Assembly (NCBI RefSeq): GCF_001742745.1
Contig: NZ_MJAK01000001.1
Coordinates: 868,001 to 932,000 of the forward strand
DNA length: 64,000 bases
From: Curtobacterium sp. ER1/6
GTDB lineage: Bacteria > Actinomycetota > Actinomycetes > Actinomycetales > Microbacteriaceae
Direction of reading: 5' to 3'
Positions 1-8,476 of this stretch are shown here, piece by piece (position 1 is the first letter of the stretch; each line of letters starts with the position of its first letter). A program made the position numbers and the translations under genes. The notes under the pieces were generated by a model. That model saw nothing but the letters and a program-made list of their open reading frames with translations, ran no database searches and had not been told where the DNA came from.

Positions 1-485
1 GTCTGGACGGGGTCGGGGACGCGGTGTCCGACGTCTCGCGTTCCGGTGCTGCTCCGACGATGACGCACTTCACCAGTCGTGCGGATCACGATAGGGCGAT
101 GCTCGACCGACTGACCGAGGTCCTCCGGCTCGTCGGGACCGGCCACGGTGACATCGGCATCCTCACGGCGACGAACCGGCAGGCGAACGACGTCATCGAG
201 GCGCTCGGGCGAGCCGGCGTCCCGACCGTCTCCCTGCAGCAGTACGCGGGTCGGACCTCCGACGCGATTCGCGTGGGGACCGTGAAGCGGGCGAAGGGGC
301 TCGAGTTCAAGCAGGTGCTGCTCGCGCACGTCGACCCCCGGCTGCTCGACGCTGCCCCGGCCGAACCATCGGAGACCGAACGGGAGCGGCGGGAGCGTGG
401 TCGCCGGGAGCTCTACGTCGGCATGACACGGGCACGAGACGGCTTGTGGGTGGGTGTCCGCACCGGAACGGGGAACAACCGATGA
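1..485 (+). CDS. UvrD/Rep-type helicase, C-terminal end (5' end outside window)
   Basis: The reading frame is open to the left edge, so the gene starts outside the window; a GTG at 24 is in frame but there is no reason to take it as the start. The visible ~160 residues match the C-terminal part of SF1A (UvrD/Rep/PcrA-like) helicases. The stretch VGTVKRAKGLEFKQVLLAHV resembles motif V and RRELYVGMTRARDGLWVG is motif VI, with the arginine that contacts ATP. The stop TGA overlaps the ATG of the next gene (ATGA at 482-485), so the two are probably one operon and translationally coupled. The N-terminal Walker A region is not visible, so activity cannot be judged. The context suggests a role with the giant nuclease-helicase downstream rather than general repair; that is inference. 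Confidence 0.85.
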   Translation, partial: LDGVGDAVSDVSRSGAAPTMTHFTSRADHDRAMLDRLTEVLRLVGTGHGDIGILTATNRQANDVIEALGRAGVPTVSLQQYAGRTSDAIRVGTVKRAKGLEFKQVLLAHVDPRLLDAAPAEPSETERERRERGRRELYVGMTRARDGLWVGVRTGTGNNR

Positions 486-3400
486 CCAACAGGGGTTTCG
501 CAGTGGTCGACCTCGAGACGACGGGGCTGTCTCCCAAGACAGGCCACCGAGTGATCGAGATCGCCGTCGTCCTCGTCGACGAACGCGGGCGGATCGAGCG
601 CGAGTTCGAGACAGTCGTCAACCCGAACCGAGACCTCGGGCCCACGCACATCCACCGTCTTCGCGGAGCGGACGTCATCGGTGCGCCGACGTTCGCTGAC
701 ATCGTCGGCGACCTGACCGATCTCCTTCAGGGACGGACGCTCGTCGCCCACAACGTGCGCTTCGAGGTCTCCTTCCTGCAGGCGGAGTTCGCTCGCGCCG
801 GCGCGCCGTTCCCGTGTACGACGGACAACTCGGTGTGCACGATGCGACTCGCGAGCACTTTCCTGCCCGGTGCCGCGCGGAATCTCGCCGACTGCTGCTC
901 CGCGTTCGACATCGACCTGGTCGACGCGCACGAAGCACTCGCAGATGCCCGCGCGACCGCTCGGCTCCTCGGCGCCTACATACAGGACCCCGCGGAGGAC
1001 CGGCGACGCTGGGACGAACGTCTCGAAACCGGCGTGACACTCACGTGGGGACGCCCCCGAGCGAGTGGACCGGAGTGGCTGCCCCGACGCCGCGCCTCGG
1101 CCGCCCCAGCCACGAGCGCGTTGGACCGCGCGGTCGAACTCCTGCCGGCGCGCACCGACCACACCGAACAGGAGTACCTCGCTCTCGTCGACCGTGCCGT
1201 CGCGGACGGGTTCCTCACCATCGACGAATCAGTCGCGCTCGACGATCTCGCCCAACACCTCGGGATGCCGGCGGATCAGCGCGCCCGACTTCACCAGGAG
1301 TACGTGCACACACTCGCCCACGCCGCCCTACGCGACGGCGTGCTCGATCCCTCCGAACGGGCGCAAGTCGACCGTGTGGCCGAGCTGCTGCGGGTCCCGT
1401 CCGACGTCGTGCGGGCGGCGCTCGCAGGGTCCGCCGGTAGCCCGACGCAGTTCGGCACACCGGCCGCTGAGCGGCCGCTGCAGCTCGACGCAGCGACGAT
1501 CGTCGTGCTGACGGGCGAGATGCGTCGCCCCCGAGCGGACATCGAAGGCGAGCTGCGCGCGCTCGGTGTCACCGTAGGCGCGGCGGTGACGAAGAAGACG
1601 ACCCTCCTCGTAGCGGCAGACCCGGACAGCCTGAGCGGCAAGGCGAGGAAGGCGCGGCAGTACGGCGTTCCGATGATCGACGAGGCGACGCTCGACTCAG
1701 CGCTTCTTTCGGCCCGTGCCAGTGATGACGGCGGCTCATGGCAAGGTGAGTCGGTGTCGGCGGGGGTTTCCGTACAACCGTCGGCTGCTCCGGAGGCGCC
1801 GTTCACCGAACCGCGCTCACGACCCGCAAGAGAGGACGCTGCGATGACGAACGGCCCCGAGGACGTCGAGTACGTCGGAGCAGCGCTACGAGTCGCGGTC
1901 GCCGGCCTGCAGCCGTTCGTCAGTGACGTCCTGCAGCCCCGCATCTCGTCCGGAGCGCGGTGGCCCCAACTCATCCAGCTGCTCGACCAGCAGAAGCACG
2001 GCCGGTCGAACAGCCAGTACGACGAACACGACCTGCTGGTCGTCCTCCGTGCCCTGACCGAGAAGTTGCCGCAGCTCGGGTTCCCCTTCGACCTCGACCA
2101 CAACGGGCGACGACTCGCAGGCGAGCTGCGCGATGTCCGGAACCGGTGGGCACACAACGCCGTGTTCGACGAAGCAGACACCTACCGGGCCCTCGACACG
2201 ACCGTGCGTCTCCTCGAGGCCGTGGGAGCCGATGAGCAAGCAGCGGAGGCGACGGAGCTCCGGCGGACGTTCCAGTCGTCGATGGCCGAGCGGACCGCGA
2301 CGCGCACGAACACCGCGTCCGTGGAAGCAACGCACGCAGCTTCGGCGACCGACTCGGCCTCGGCCGCCTCGGCATCGGGCGCGGCAGGTACGGCGACGGG
2401 GTCCACGGAACTCGTGATCGAGTGTGCTCCGCTCATCAGCTACGCGATGGCCCACAACCGGATCGCGGTGGTGAACGCCGTCCGCATCAGACACGAAGGC
2501 GCGAACGTTCGAGACGCGCGGCTCACGATCGAGGTCTCCTCAGCCGGGCTCTCGCTCGGCGAGCCGAGGGAGCACTTCTTCGACCTGGCGCCGCAGTCCG
2601 AGATCGAGAAGCACGACCTCGGGTTCCGGCTCGATCCGGCAGTCACCGCGACGGTCGAGGCCGCTCGTCCGGCCGTCGTCACGGCCACGCTTCGCGACGG
2701 CGACGGGCTTCTCGCCACAGCCGCCGCGGAGGTCCACCTCGTTGCCGCCCACCAATGGGTCGACGGCGGCACCCAGCTGTCGGAGGAGATGCTCGCGGCG
2801 CACGTGCAGCCGAACCATCCGGCGCTGACCTCGCTCCTCGACGAGGCGTCGACGATCTTGGCGGCCGAGACGGGGCGAGGAAGCCTGAGCGGCTATCAGG
2901 AGGGGCCTGAGCGCGTCGATGAGACGGTCGCTGCGATCGTGCGGGCGATGCGCGACCGCCAGGTTCGCTACAGCATGCCGCCCGCGAGCTGGGCCGGCGC
3001 GGGCCAGCAGGTGAGGACCCCGGCAGAAGTGCTCGAAGGCCGGTTCGGCACCTGTCTCGACACGACGGTGGTGCTGGCTGCTGCGCTGGAGTGGGCAGGG
3101 ATTCGCCCGCTGCTGATCGTCATGCGCCGGCATGCCTTCCTCGCCTACACGCGCTTCGACACACCGATGCCGTCACTCGTCTCCCCCGGGGTCACGCTGA
3201 AGAACCTGGTCGACATCGGGGCCGTGACCCCGATAGAGACCACGATGCTCACCACGGACGGCTCGGCGGCTTCGCTCGCCGACGTGATCGCTGCCGGGGC
3301 ACGTCACCTGTCGGAGGAGCTCCACGACATCCAGGGTGTCGTCGACGTCTTCCTCGCACGCCGGAGCGAAATACTCCCGTTGCCGGCGAGGACCGTCACC

Positions 3401-6400
3401 GAGGACGGAGAGGTGCGAGTCGTCGAGTACCAGGTCGAACATGCGCGTCTCGCTGAGTACATCCCAGCGGACTCCGGTGCAGCGACCGAGTCCGCAGAGG
3501 ACTCCACACCCCCTCGCGTGAAGCAGTGGAAGAACAACCTGCTCGACCTGAGCCTGCGGAACCGCTTGATCAACTTCACGGACCGGGCCCGCTTCGAGCT
3601 GTACCTGGCGTCGAACGGACTCGCCGAGTTCGAGGACTACCTGAACTCCGGTAAGCCCTTCACGATCCGGGCTTCGAACGATCTCCCCGAGGTGCTCCTG
3701 CAACGCGGCGTGCGGACAGCGGCGTCCCTCCCCGACGATGACAAGACCGAGCTGTTCCGAGGCAACAAGACGGTCTACGGGGACGTCTCCGTCGACCGCT
3801 ACTCACGCCACTTCCAGACGCTCGCGCACAAGGCGAAGACCGTCGTCGAGGAGACCGGATCCAACAACCTGTACATCGCACTCGGGTCGATGGTCTGGAC
3901 GGTCAAGAGCAAGCAGGTCCGTTCTCCGCTCATCCTCGTGCCCGTCACGCTGAAGGCCAGGACGCGCGGCGGCGCGTACGAGGTCGTCCTCGACGAATCC
4001 GGCATGTCCACGCCGAACTACTGCCTCCTCGAGAAGATCTGGGCGGAGCATCGCATCCGGATCCCTGCGCTCGCCGACCCGAAGTCCGACGCGTCGGGTA
4101 TCGACGTGGAGCAGGTCTTGGCGGGCACCCGAGCGGCGATCCTCCGTGCCGGCATCGACGCCGTCGTCGAACCCACAGTCGACCTCGCCATCCTGCAGTT
4201 CGCGAAGTTCCGCCTCTGGAAGGACCTCGACGAGAACTGGGCGGCTCTGTCGACCAATCCGCTCGTGCAGCACCTGATCGAGTCACCGACCGAGCGCTTC
4301 GTCGGCGACCAGGTCGACCTCGAACACGCCTCGGCCGGGACGGACGAGCTCGACGAGCTGTTGTCCGACCTCCCTGTGCCGGCTGACTCCTCGCAACTCG
4401 AGGCGGTCGCTGCTGCGATGGCCGGGCGCACGTTCGTGCTCGAGGGCCCGCCCGGTACGGGGAAGTCGCAGACCATCACGAATCTGCTTGCGAAGTCGAT
4501 CGCCGACGGCAGGCGCGTGCTGTTCGTCGCAGAGAAGCGCGCCGCCCTCCAGGTCGTTCAACGTCGACTCGACGCGGTCGGACTCGCGCCCTTCACCCTC
4601 GACCTGCACGACAAGGGAGCAAAGCCCGCTGAAGTGCGCGCTCGTCTCCGGGAGGCGCTCGCGCAACGGCCGCGGGTCGACCACGAAGCGGTGGTCCGCA
4701 CGGGCGACGCAGTCTCGCAGAACCGCCGTGGCCTCAGCAGGTACGCCCGGAGGCTGCATGAGACGAACGAATCTGGCCGCTCGTTCTACATGGCACGCAA
4801 CTCGGAGCTCGCGACCGCCGACATCACACGGACGCTCGAGATCCCGGTCGACGTCGCGGCACGCATCACGGAGTCGGACATCAACTCGATCCGTCGAGCA
4901 CTCAGAGAAGCGCCGGACGTCGCACTGCGGGCGCGCCCGGTCGCCGATCACCCATGGGCCTTCGCCTCGGCCGGTACCGATCCTGAAGTCCTGCGTGCCC
5001 GCGCCGTCGAGTTCGATCGTGTGGTCGACCTGGTTCCGGCCCGCGATGACCCGACGCTCGGCTCCTACGCCGAAGCCCTGACCAATGCCACGAGGCCAGA
5101 GCACTTCCGAGCCCTCGCCTCGATCGTCGAGGCACCGCCTGTCGCCGCTGCCGTGCTCATCGAAGCCGGGACACCGCGATGGCGTGATGCGACAGCCGCC
5201 GCTCAGGACCTGGTCCAGACGTTCTCGCAGCGCTACGCCGACGTGCTCGCCGTGATCCGCCCGGAAGCGCTTCGAGCGGATCTCGCTGCGATCGCCAGGG
5301 AGGCCGCCACCGCCGCGACGTCGAGCATCTTCGGTCGCAAGAAACGCCTTCAGAGTGTTTCCGACGAACTCGCTCCACACACGGTTCCGGGTGTGGTCAT
5401 CGATCCTGACCGGCTCGTGGCACTGACGGCGCGGGCTGCGGACATGCAGCAGGCTGCTCGGGACCTCGCCAGCAGCATCGCGGTGATCCCGGGTCTCGTC
5501 ATCCGCGCGGGGTGGAGTCCGCTCGACCAGGACGCACGTGTGTCGCTCGCGGCCGAAGTCCGGTGGTTGAGCTGGCTGGCCGATGTGACCGGCGGTACAA
5601 GCGAGGATGCGGAAGGCCGACGGTTCCGTCGAGCGTTGTTCGCCTACGCGACCCGTTCCCGTGCTCCGCAGCCCGAGCTCCGCGACCAGGTCGTCGCATT
5701 CTCGTCCGCTCTCGAAGGGCTCGCCTCGAGCGCGGCGTGGCTTCCCTGGCTCGGCGAAGAGCTGCCGACCATCCGCTGGAACGCGACCCGTGACGGCCGT
5801 TCGGGCGCATCTCGTGACGGGTGCACTCCCGAGTCCTGGATGGACTGGCTGTCGGTCCTCGAGCCACTCCGCGCCGCGGGACTGCATGACGCGTACGAGG
5901 TGCTGCTCACCGGCTCCCAGGGATCCGAGGACGCGCTCGAGGCTTTCGACCGGGGGCTCGCGACCGCCATTCGACTTGAACGGGCACGCGCCACGGGGCT
6001 CGACCAGTTCGACCCTGCATCCCACGAACACAAGATCGGACGGTACGTCGACGCCGCTCGTGATCTGCGGGAGCACCTCCCGCGCGTCATTCCCGAGAAG
6101 GTCGTCGCCCGGCGGACGTTCAACGAGACCACCGCGTCCGGCGGCGCCGGGCAGTTCCTCGCCGAGGTGCGCTCGTCGAAGGTGCGCAAGCTCATGCCGG
6201 TCCGCGAGCTTATGTCGCGATACGGCCAGTACGTGACCGAACTGACCCCCTGCGTCCTGGTGAGCCCCGACTCAGTCGCACGGTTCTTCGAAGCGACACC
6301 GGGCCTGTTCGACCTCGTCGTCTTCGACGAAGCCTCCCAAGTACGGGTGGCGGATGCGATCGGTGCCATGGGGCGGGCGAAGGCGGTGGTCGTGGTCGGT

Positions 6401-8476
6401 GACTCGAAGCAGATGCCACCGACCTCGTTCGCGGAGACCTCGGTCGACGACTCGGACGACGACGAGAACGGCGCTGCCGAACAGGTGGCGGTCGACGAGG
6501 AGTCGATCCTCGCTCAGTGTGTGCAGGCCCGCGTGGACCGTTTCCAGTTGACTTGGCACTACCGCAGCCAGGACGAGTCGCTCATCGCGTTCAGCAACCG
6601 GTACTACTACGACGACCAGCTCACGTCCTTCCCCGCACCTGCTCTCGGTGAGGCATCCGCGGGCGTCGACGGTCATGGGGTGTCCCTCCGACGTGTCGAC
6701 GGCCAGTTCATGCGCGCAGGGCAGGAAGGTACGACCCGACAGAACCTCCGTACAAACCCGGTCGAGGCCCGCGCGATCGTCGCGGAGATCCAGCGACGAT
6801 TCGCGGCCTCGCCCGACCTCGTCCCGTCGCTCGGTGTCGTGACCTTCAACGCGCAGCAGCGGTCCCTGGTGGAGGAGCTCCTGCGTGCGCTCGAAGACCC
6901 ACGCATCAACGAGGCGCTCGATTCGGCCGTGGACGGCTTGTTCGTGAAGAACCTCGAGAACGTGCAGGGGGACGAGCGCGACACAATCCTGTTCTCCACC
7001 GCCTTCAGCAAGAACTCAAGGGGCATCCTCCCGCTCAACTTCGGGCCGCTCACGAGCCCTGGCGGTGAGCGGAGACTGAACGTGGCGGTGACCCGTGCAC
7101 GACGGCAGGTGGTGCTGTTCTCGAGTTTCGACCCGCAGGACCTCCGCGCTGACGAGACGACCTCGTTGGGCATCAAGCACCTGCGCGCTTACCTCGAGCT
7201 GGCGCAGCGCGGTGCCCGAGCAGCCCTCGGCGCACGGGACGACGCCATCTTGACGGATCGGCACCGCGACGAAATTGCCTCGGAGCTGGCTGCGCGCGGG
7301 CTCGCCGTCCAGACGGACGTGGGACTGTCCGACTTCAAGGTCGACATCGCTGTGGCCCACCCGTCGAACCCGACGGAGCCGCTGCTCGCAGTGTTGCTCG
7401 ACACCCCCGCCTGGGCAGCACGCGCTACGGTCGCTGACCGGGACGCGCTCCCGCTGGAGGTCCTCAAGAACCTGATGCACTGGCCGAGCGTCCGACGGGT
7501 GTGGATGCCGCAGTGGCTGGCGGACCACGGCGTCGTGGTCGACTCGATCGTCGACTCGCTGCAGAAGGCGCATGAGGAGCGAGTCGTTGCCGCTGATGCG
7601 ACAACCGCCGTCTCGACGGCGATCGACGACGTGCTCGACGAGCTGCCAGGGGCGTCGGCGTCCTCGGGGGGTTCGAACGGGTCCACGGTTGATCACTCGC
7701 TCCCGGTGTCGCCGATCGACTTCGCAGCCCGGACAGACCTCTTCGAACCAACTCCCGAGCCCTCGGACGACCCAGTCGACGTCCGCCACAACGCTCGCGC
7801 GGTGGGCGGAGGCCCCGATGAGCCAGGCACGTCGCGCTTGCACGTCTCCCCTGCCTCGCAGGTCGGGCAAGACGCATCCACTCGTGAAGTGGCCGCAATC
7901 GGAGAGATCGAACGGTTCCGTCCGTGGTCGCAGGCTGATCTGTACGGGGACGTCTCCGTCCTCGACGCGATCAATCTCCCGCAGAACGCTGCTCGTGTCC
8001 AGGCGCTGTTGGTCGAGGTGGTCCAGGCGGAAGGGCCGATCGCCGAGGAGCGTTTGGTGCGCCTGGTCGCGAACTCGTTCGGCCTGGATCGCGTGCACGC
8101 CGCTCGGGCACAGGCGATCTCGGCGCTCGTGCCACCCATGCTGCGCTGGAGTGCGCTGGAGCGCTTCGTCTGGCCGATCGGCGTCGACCCCGAATGCTGG
8201 TCGGGCTTCCGGGCATCCACTCCTCAGGACTTCCGGCCGGTCGAAGTCGTCGCACTCCGGGAGATCGGCAACGCGATGGTCCATCTCATCCGTCACGGCG
8301 GGCCTCGGTCCGAGACGTCACTCTTGCGCGAGACGCTCGCGCTCTTCGGTGGAACGAGGATGACGCAGAACGTCAGCGACCGTATGACGATGGCGTTGAT
8401 GGTTGCGCTGACCTCGCAGCGAGTTGCTCGAACTGCTCAAGGCGATCTCGAGCTGGGCCGGATGGCGGACCGATGA
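482..8476 (+). CDS. Giant multidomain nuclease-helicase (DEDDh exonuclease, TerB-like, BRCT, Swt1-HEPN, DUF4011 SF1 helicase, Vsr-like nuclease, DUF3320)
   Basis: 2664 residues. Domains in order (approximate residues): DEDDh exonuclease 4-166 with D10, E12, H150, D155 and HNVRFE at 90-95, where the usual Asp is Glu; acidic TerB-like helical region 218-313; BRCT-like 333-410; Swt1-type HEPN 455-596 with RNRWAHN; beta-sandwich about 640-760; transglutaminase-like fold about 775-900 (TCLD, then RHAF). From about 1010 a DUF4011-type SF1 helicase begins: Walker A GPPGTGKSQT near 1325, Walker B VVFDEASQ near 1948, then NVQGDERD and NVAVTRARR near 2160-2210. A Vsr-like (MTES_1575) nuclease fold covers 2258-2363 and DUF3320 about 2480-2660. 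The nuclease keeps DFKVDIAV, but the expected E of the ExD element is Leu (VLLD). Start ATG 482 overlaps the upstream stop; an upstream in-frame ATG at 446 lies inside the helicase gene. Probably a cytoplasmic anti-phage or DNA-processing enzyme (inference). Confidence 0.9.
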   Translation: MTNRGFAVVDLETTGLSPKTGHRVIEIAVVLVDERGRIEREFETVVNPNRDLGPTHIHRLRGADVIGAPTFADIVGDLTDLLQGRTLVAHNVRFEVSFLQAEFARAGAPFPCTTDNSVCTMRLASTFLPGAARNLADCCSAFDIDLVDAHEALADARATARLLGAYIQDPAEDRRRWDERLETGVTLTWGRPRASGPEWLPRRRASAAPATSALDRAVELLPARTDHTEQEYLALVDRAVADGFLTIDESVALDDLAQHLGMPADQRARLHQEYVHTLAHAALRDGVLDPSERAQVDRVAELLRVPSDVVRAALAGSAGSPTQFGTPAAERPLQLDAATIVVLTGEMRRPRADIEGELRALGVTVGAAVTKKTTLLVAADPDSLSGKARKARQYGVPMIDEATLDSALLSARASDDGGSWQGESVSAGVSVQPSAAPEAPFTEPRSRPAREDAAMTNGPEDVEYVGAALRVAVAGLQPFVSDVLQPRISSGARWPQLIQLLDQQKHGRSNSQYDEHDLLVVLRALTEKLPQLGFPFDLDHNGRRLAGELRDVRNRWAHNAVFDEADTYRALDTTVRLLEAVGADEQAAEATELRRTFQSSMAERTATRTNTASVEATHAASATDSASAASASGAAGTATGSTELVIECAPLISYAMAHNRIAVVNAVRIRHEGANVRDARLTIEVSSAGLSLGEPREHFFDLAPQSEIEKHDLGFRLDPAVTATVEAARPAVVTATLRDGDGLLATAAAEVHLVAAHQWVDGGTQLSEEMLAAHVQPNHPALTSLLDEASTILAAETGRGSLSGYQEGPERVDETVAAIVRAMRDRQVRYSMPPASWAGAGQQVRTPAEVLEGRFGTCLDTTVVLAAALEWAGIRPLLIVMRRHAFLAYTRFDTPMPSLVSPGVTLKNLVDIGAVTPIETTMLTTDGSAASLADVIAAGARHLSEELHDIQGVVDVFLARRSEILPLPARTVTEDGEVRVVEYQVEHARLAEYIPADSGAATESAEDSTPPRVKQWKNNLLDLSLRNRLINFTDRARFELYLASNGLAEFEDYLNSGKPFTIRASNDLPEVLLQRGVRTAASLPDDDKTELFRGNKTVYGDVSVDRYSRHFQTLAHKAKTVVEETGSNNLYIALGSMVWTVKSKQVRSPLILVPVTLKARTRGGAYEVVLDESGMSTPNYCLLEKIWAEHRIRIPALADPKSDASGIDVEQVLAGTRAAILRAGIDAVVEPTVDLAILQFAKFRLWKDLDENWAALSTNPLVQHLIESPTERFVGDQVDLEHASAGTDELDELLSDLPVPADSSQLEAVAAAMAGRTFVLEGPPGTGKSQTITNLLAKSIADGRRVLFVAEKRAALQVVQRRLDAVGLAPFTLDLHDKGAKPAEVRARLREALAQRPRVDHEAVVRTGDAVSQNRRGLSRYARRLHETNESGRSFYMARNSELATADITRTLEIPVDVAARITESDINSIRRALREAPDVALRARPVADHPWAFASAGTDPEVLRARAVEFDRVVDLVPARDDPTLGSYAEALTNATRPEHFRALASIVEAPPVAAAVLIEAGTPRWRDATAAAQDLVQTFSQRYADVLAVIRPEALRADLAAIAREAATAATSSIFGRKKRLQSVSDELAPHTVPGVVIDPDRLVALTARAADMQQAARDLASSIAVIPGLVIRAGWSPLDQDARVSLAAEVRWLSWLADVTGGTSEDAEGRRFRRALFAYATRSRAPQPELRDQVVAFSSALEGLASSAAWLPWLGEELPTIRWNATRDGRSGASRDGCTPESWMDWLSVLEPLRAAGLHDAYEVLLTGSQGSEDALEAFDRGLATAIRLERARATGLDQFDPASHEHKIGRYVDAARDLREHLPRVIPEKVVARRTFNETTASGGAGQFLAEVRSSKVRKLMPVRELMSRYGQYVTELTPCVLVSPDSVARFFEATPGLFDLVVFDEASQVRVADAIGAMGRAKAVVVVGDSKQMPPTSFAETSVDDSDDDENGAAEQVAVDEESILAQCVQARVDRFQLTWHYRSQDESLIAFSNRYYYDDQLTSFPAPALGEASAGVDGHGVSLRRVDGQFMRAGQEGTTRQNLRTNPVEARAIVAEIQRRFAASPDLVPSLGVVTFNAQQRSLVEELLRALEDPRINEALDSAVDGLFVKNLENVQGDERDTILFSTAFSKNSRGILPLNFGPLTSPGGERRLNVAVTRARRQVVLFSSFDPQDLRADETTSLGIKHLRAYLELAQRGARAALGARDDAILTDRHRDEIASELAARGLAVQTDVGLSDFKVDIAVAHPSNPTEPLLAVLLDTPAWAARATVADRDALPLEVLKNLMHWPSVRRVWMPQWLADHGVVVDSIVDSLQKAHEERVVAADATTAVSTAIDDVLDELPGASASSGGSNGSTVDHSLPVSPIDFAARTDLFEPTPEPSDDPVDVRHNARAVGGGPDEPGTSRLHVSPASQVGQDASTREVAAIGEIERFRPWSQADLYGDVSVLDAINLPQNAARVQALLVEVVQAEGPIAEERLVRLVANSFGLDRVHAARAQAISALVPPMLRWSALERFVWPIGVDPECWSGFRASTPQDFRPVEVVALREIGNAMVHLIRHGGPRSETSLLRETLALFGGTRMTQNVSDRMTMALMVALTSQRVARTAQGDLELGRMADR
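1829..1846 (+). promoter_or_regulatory. Possible internal ribosome binding site and in-frame start (ATG 1844)
   Basis: Within the giant gene, AGAGAGGA at 1829-1836 sits 7 bases before an in-frame ATG at 1844 (residue 455). This lies exactly in the linker between the exonuclease/TerB/BRCT module and the HEPN-helicase module. It may be a relic of two fused genes or a second start giving a shorter product. Confidence 0.3.
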
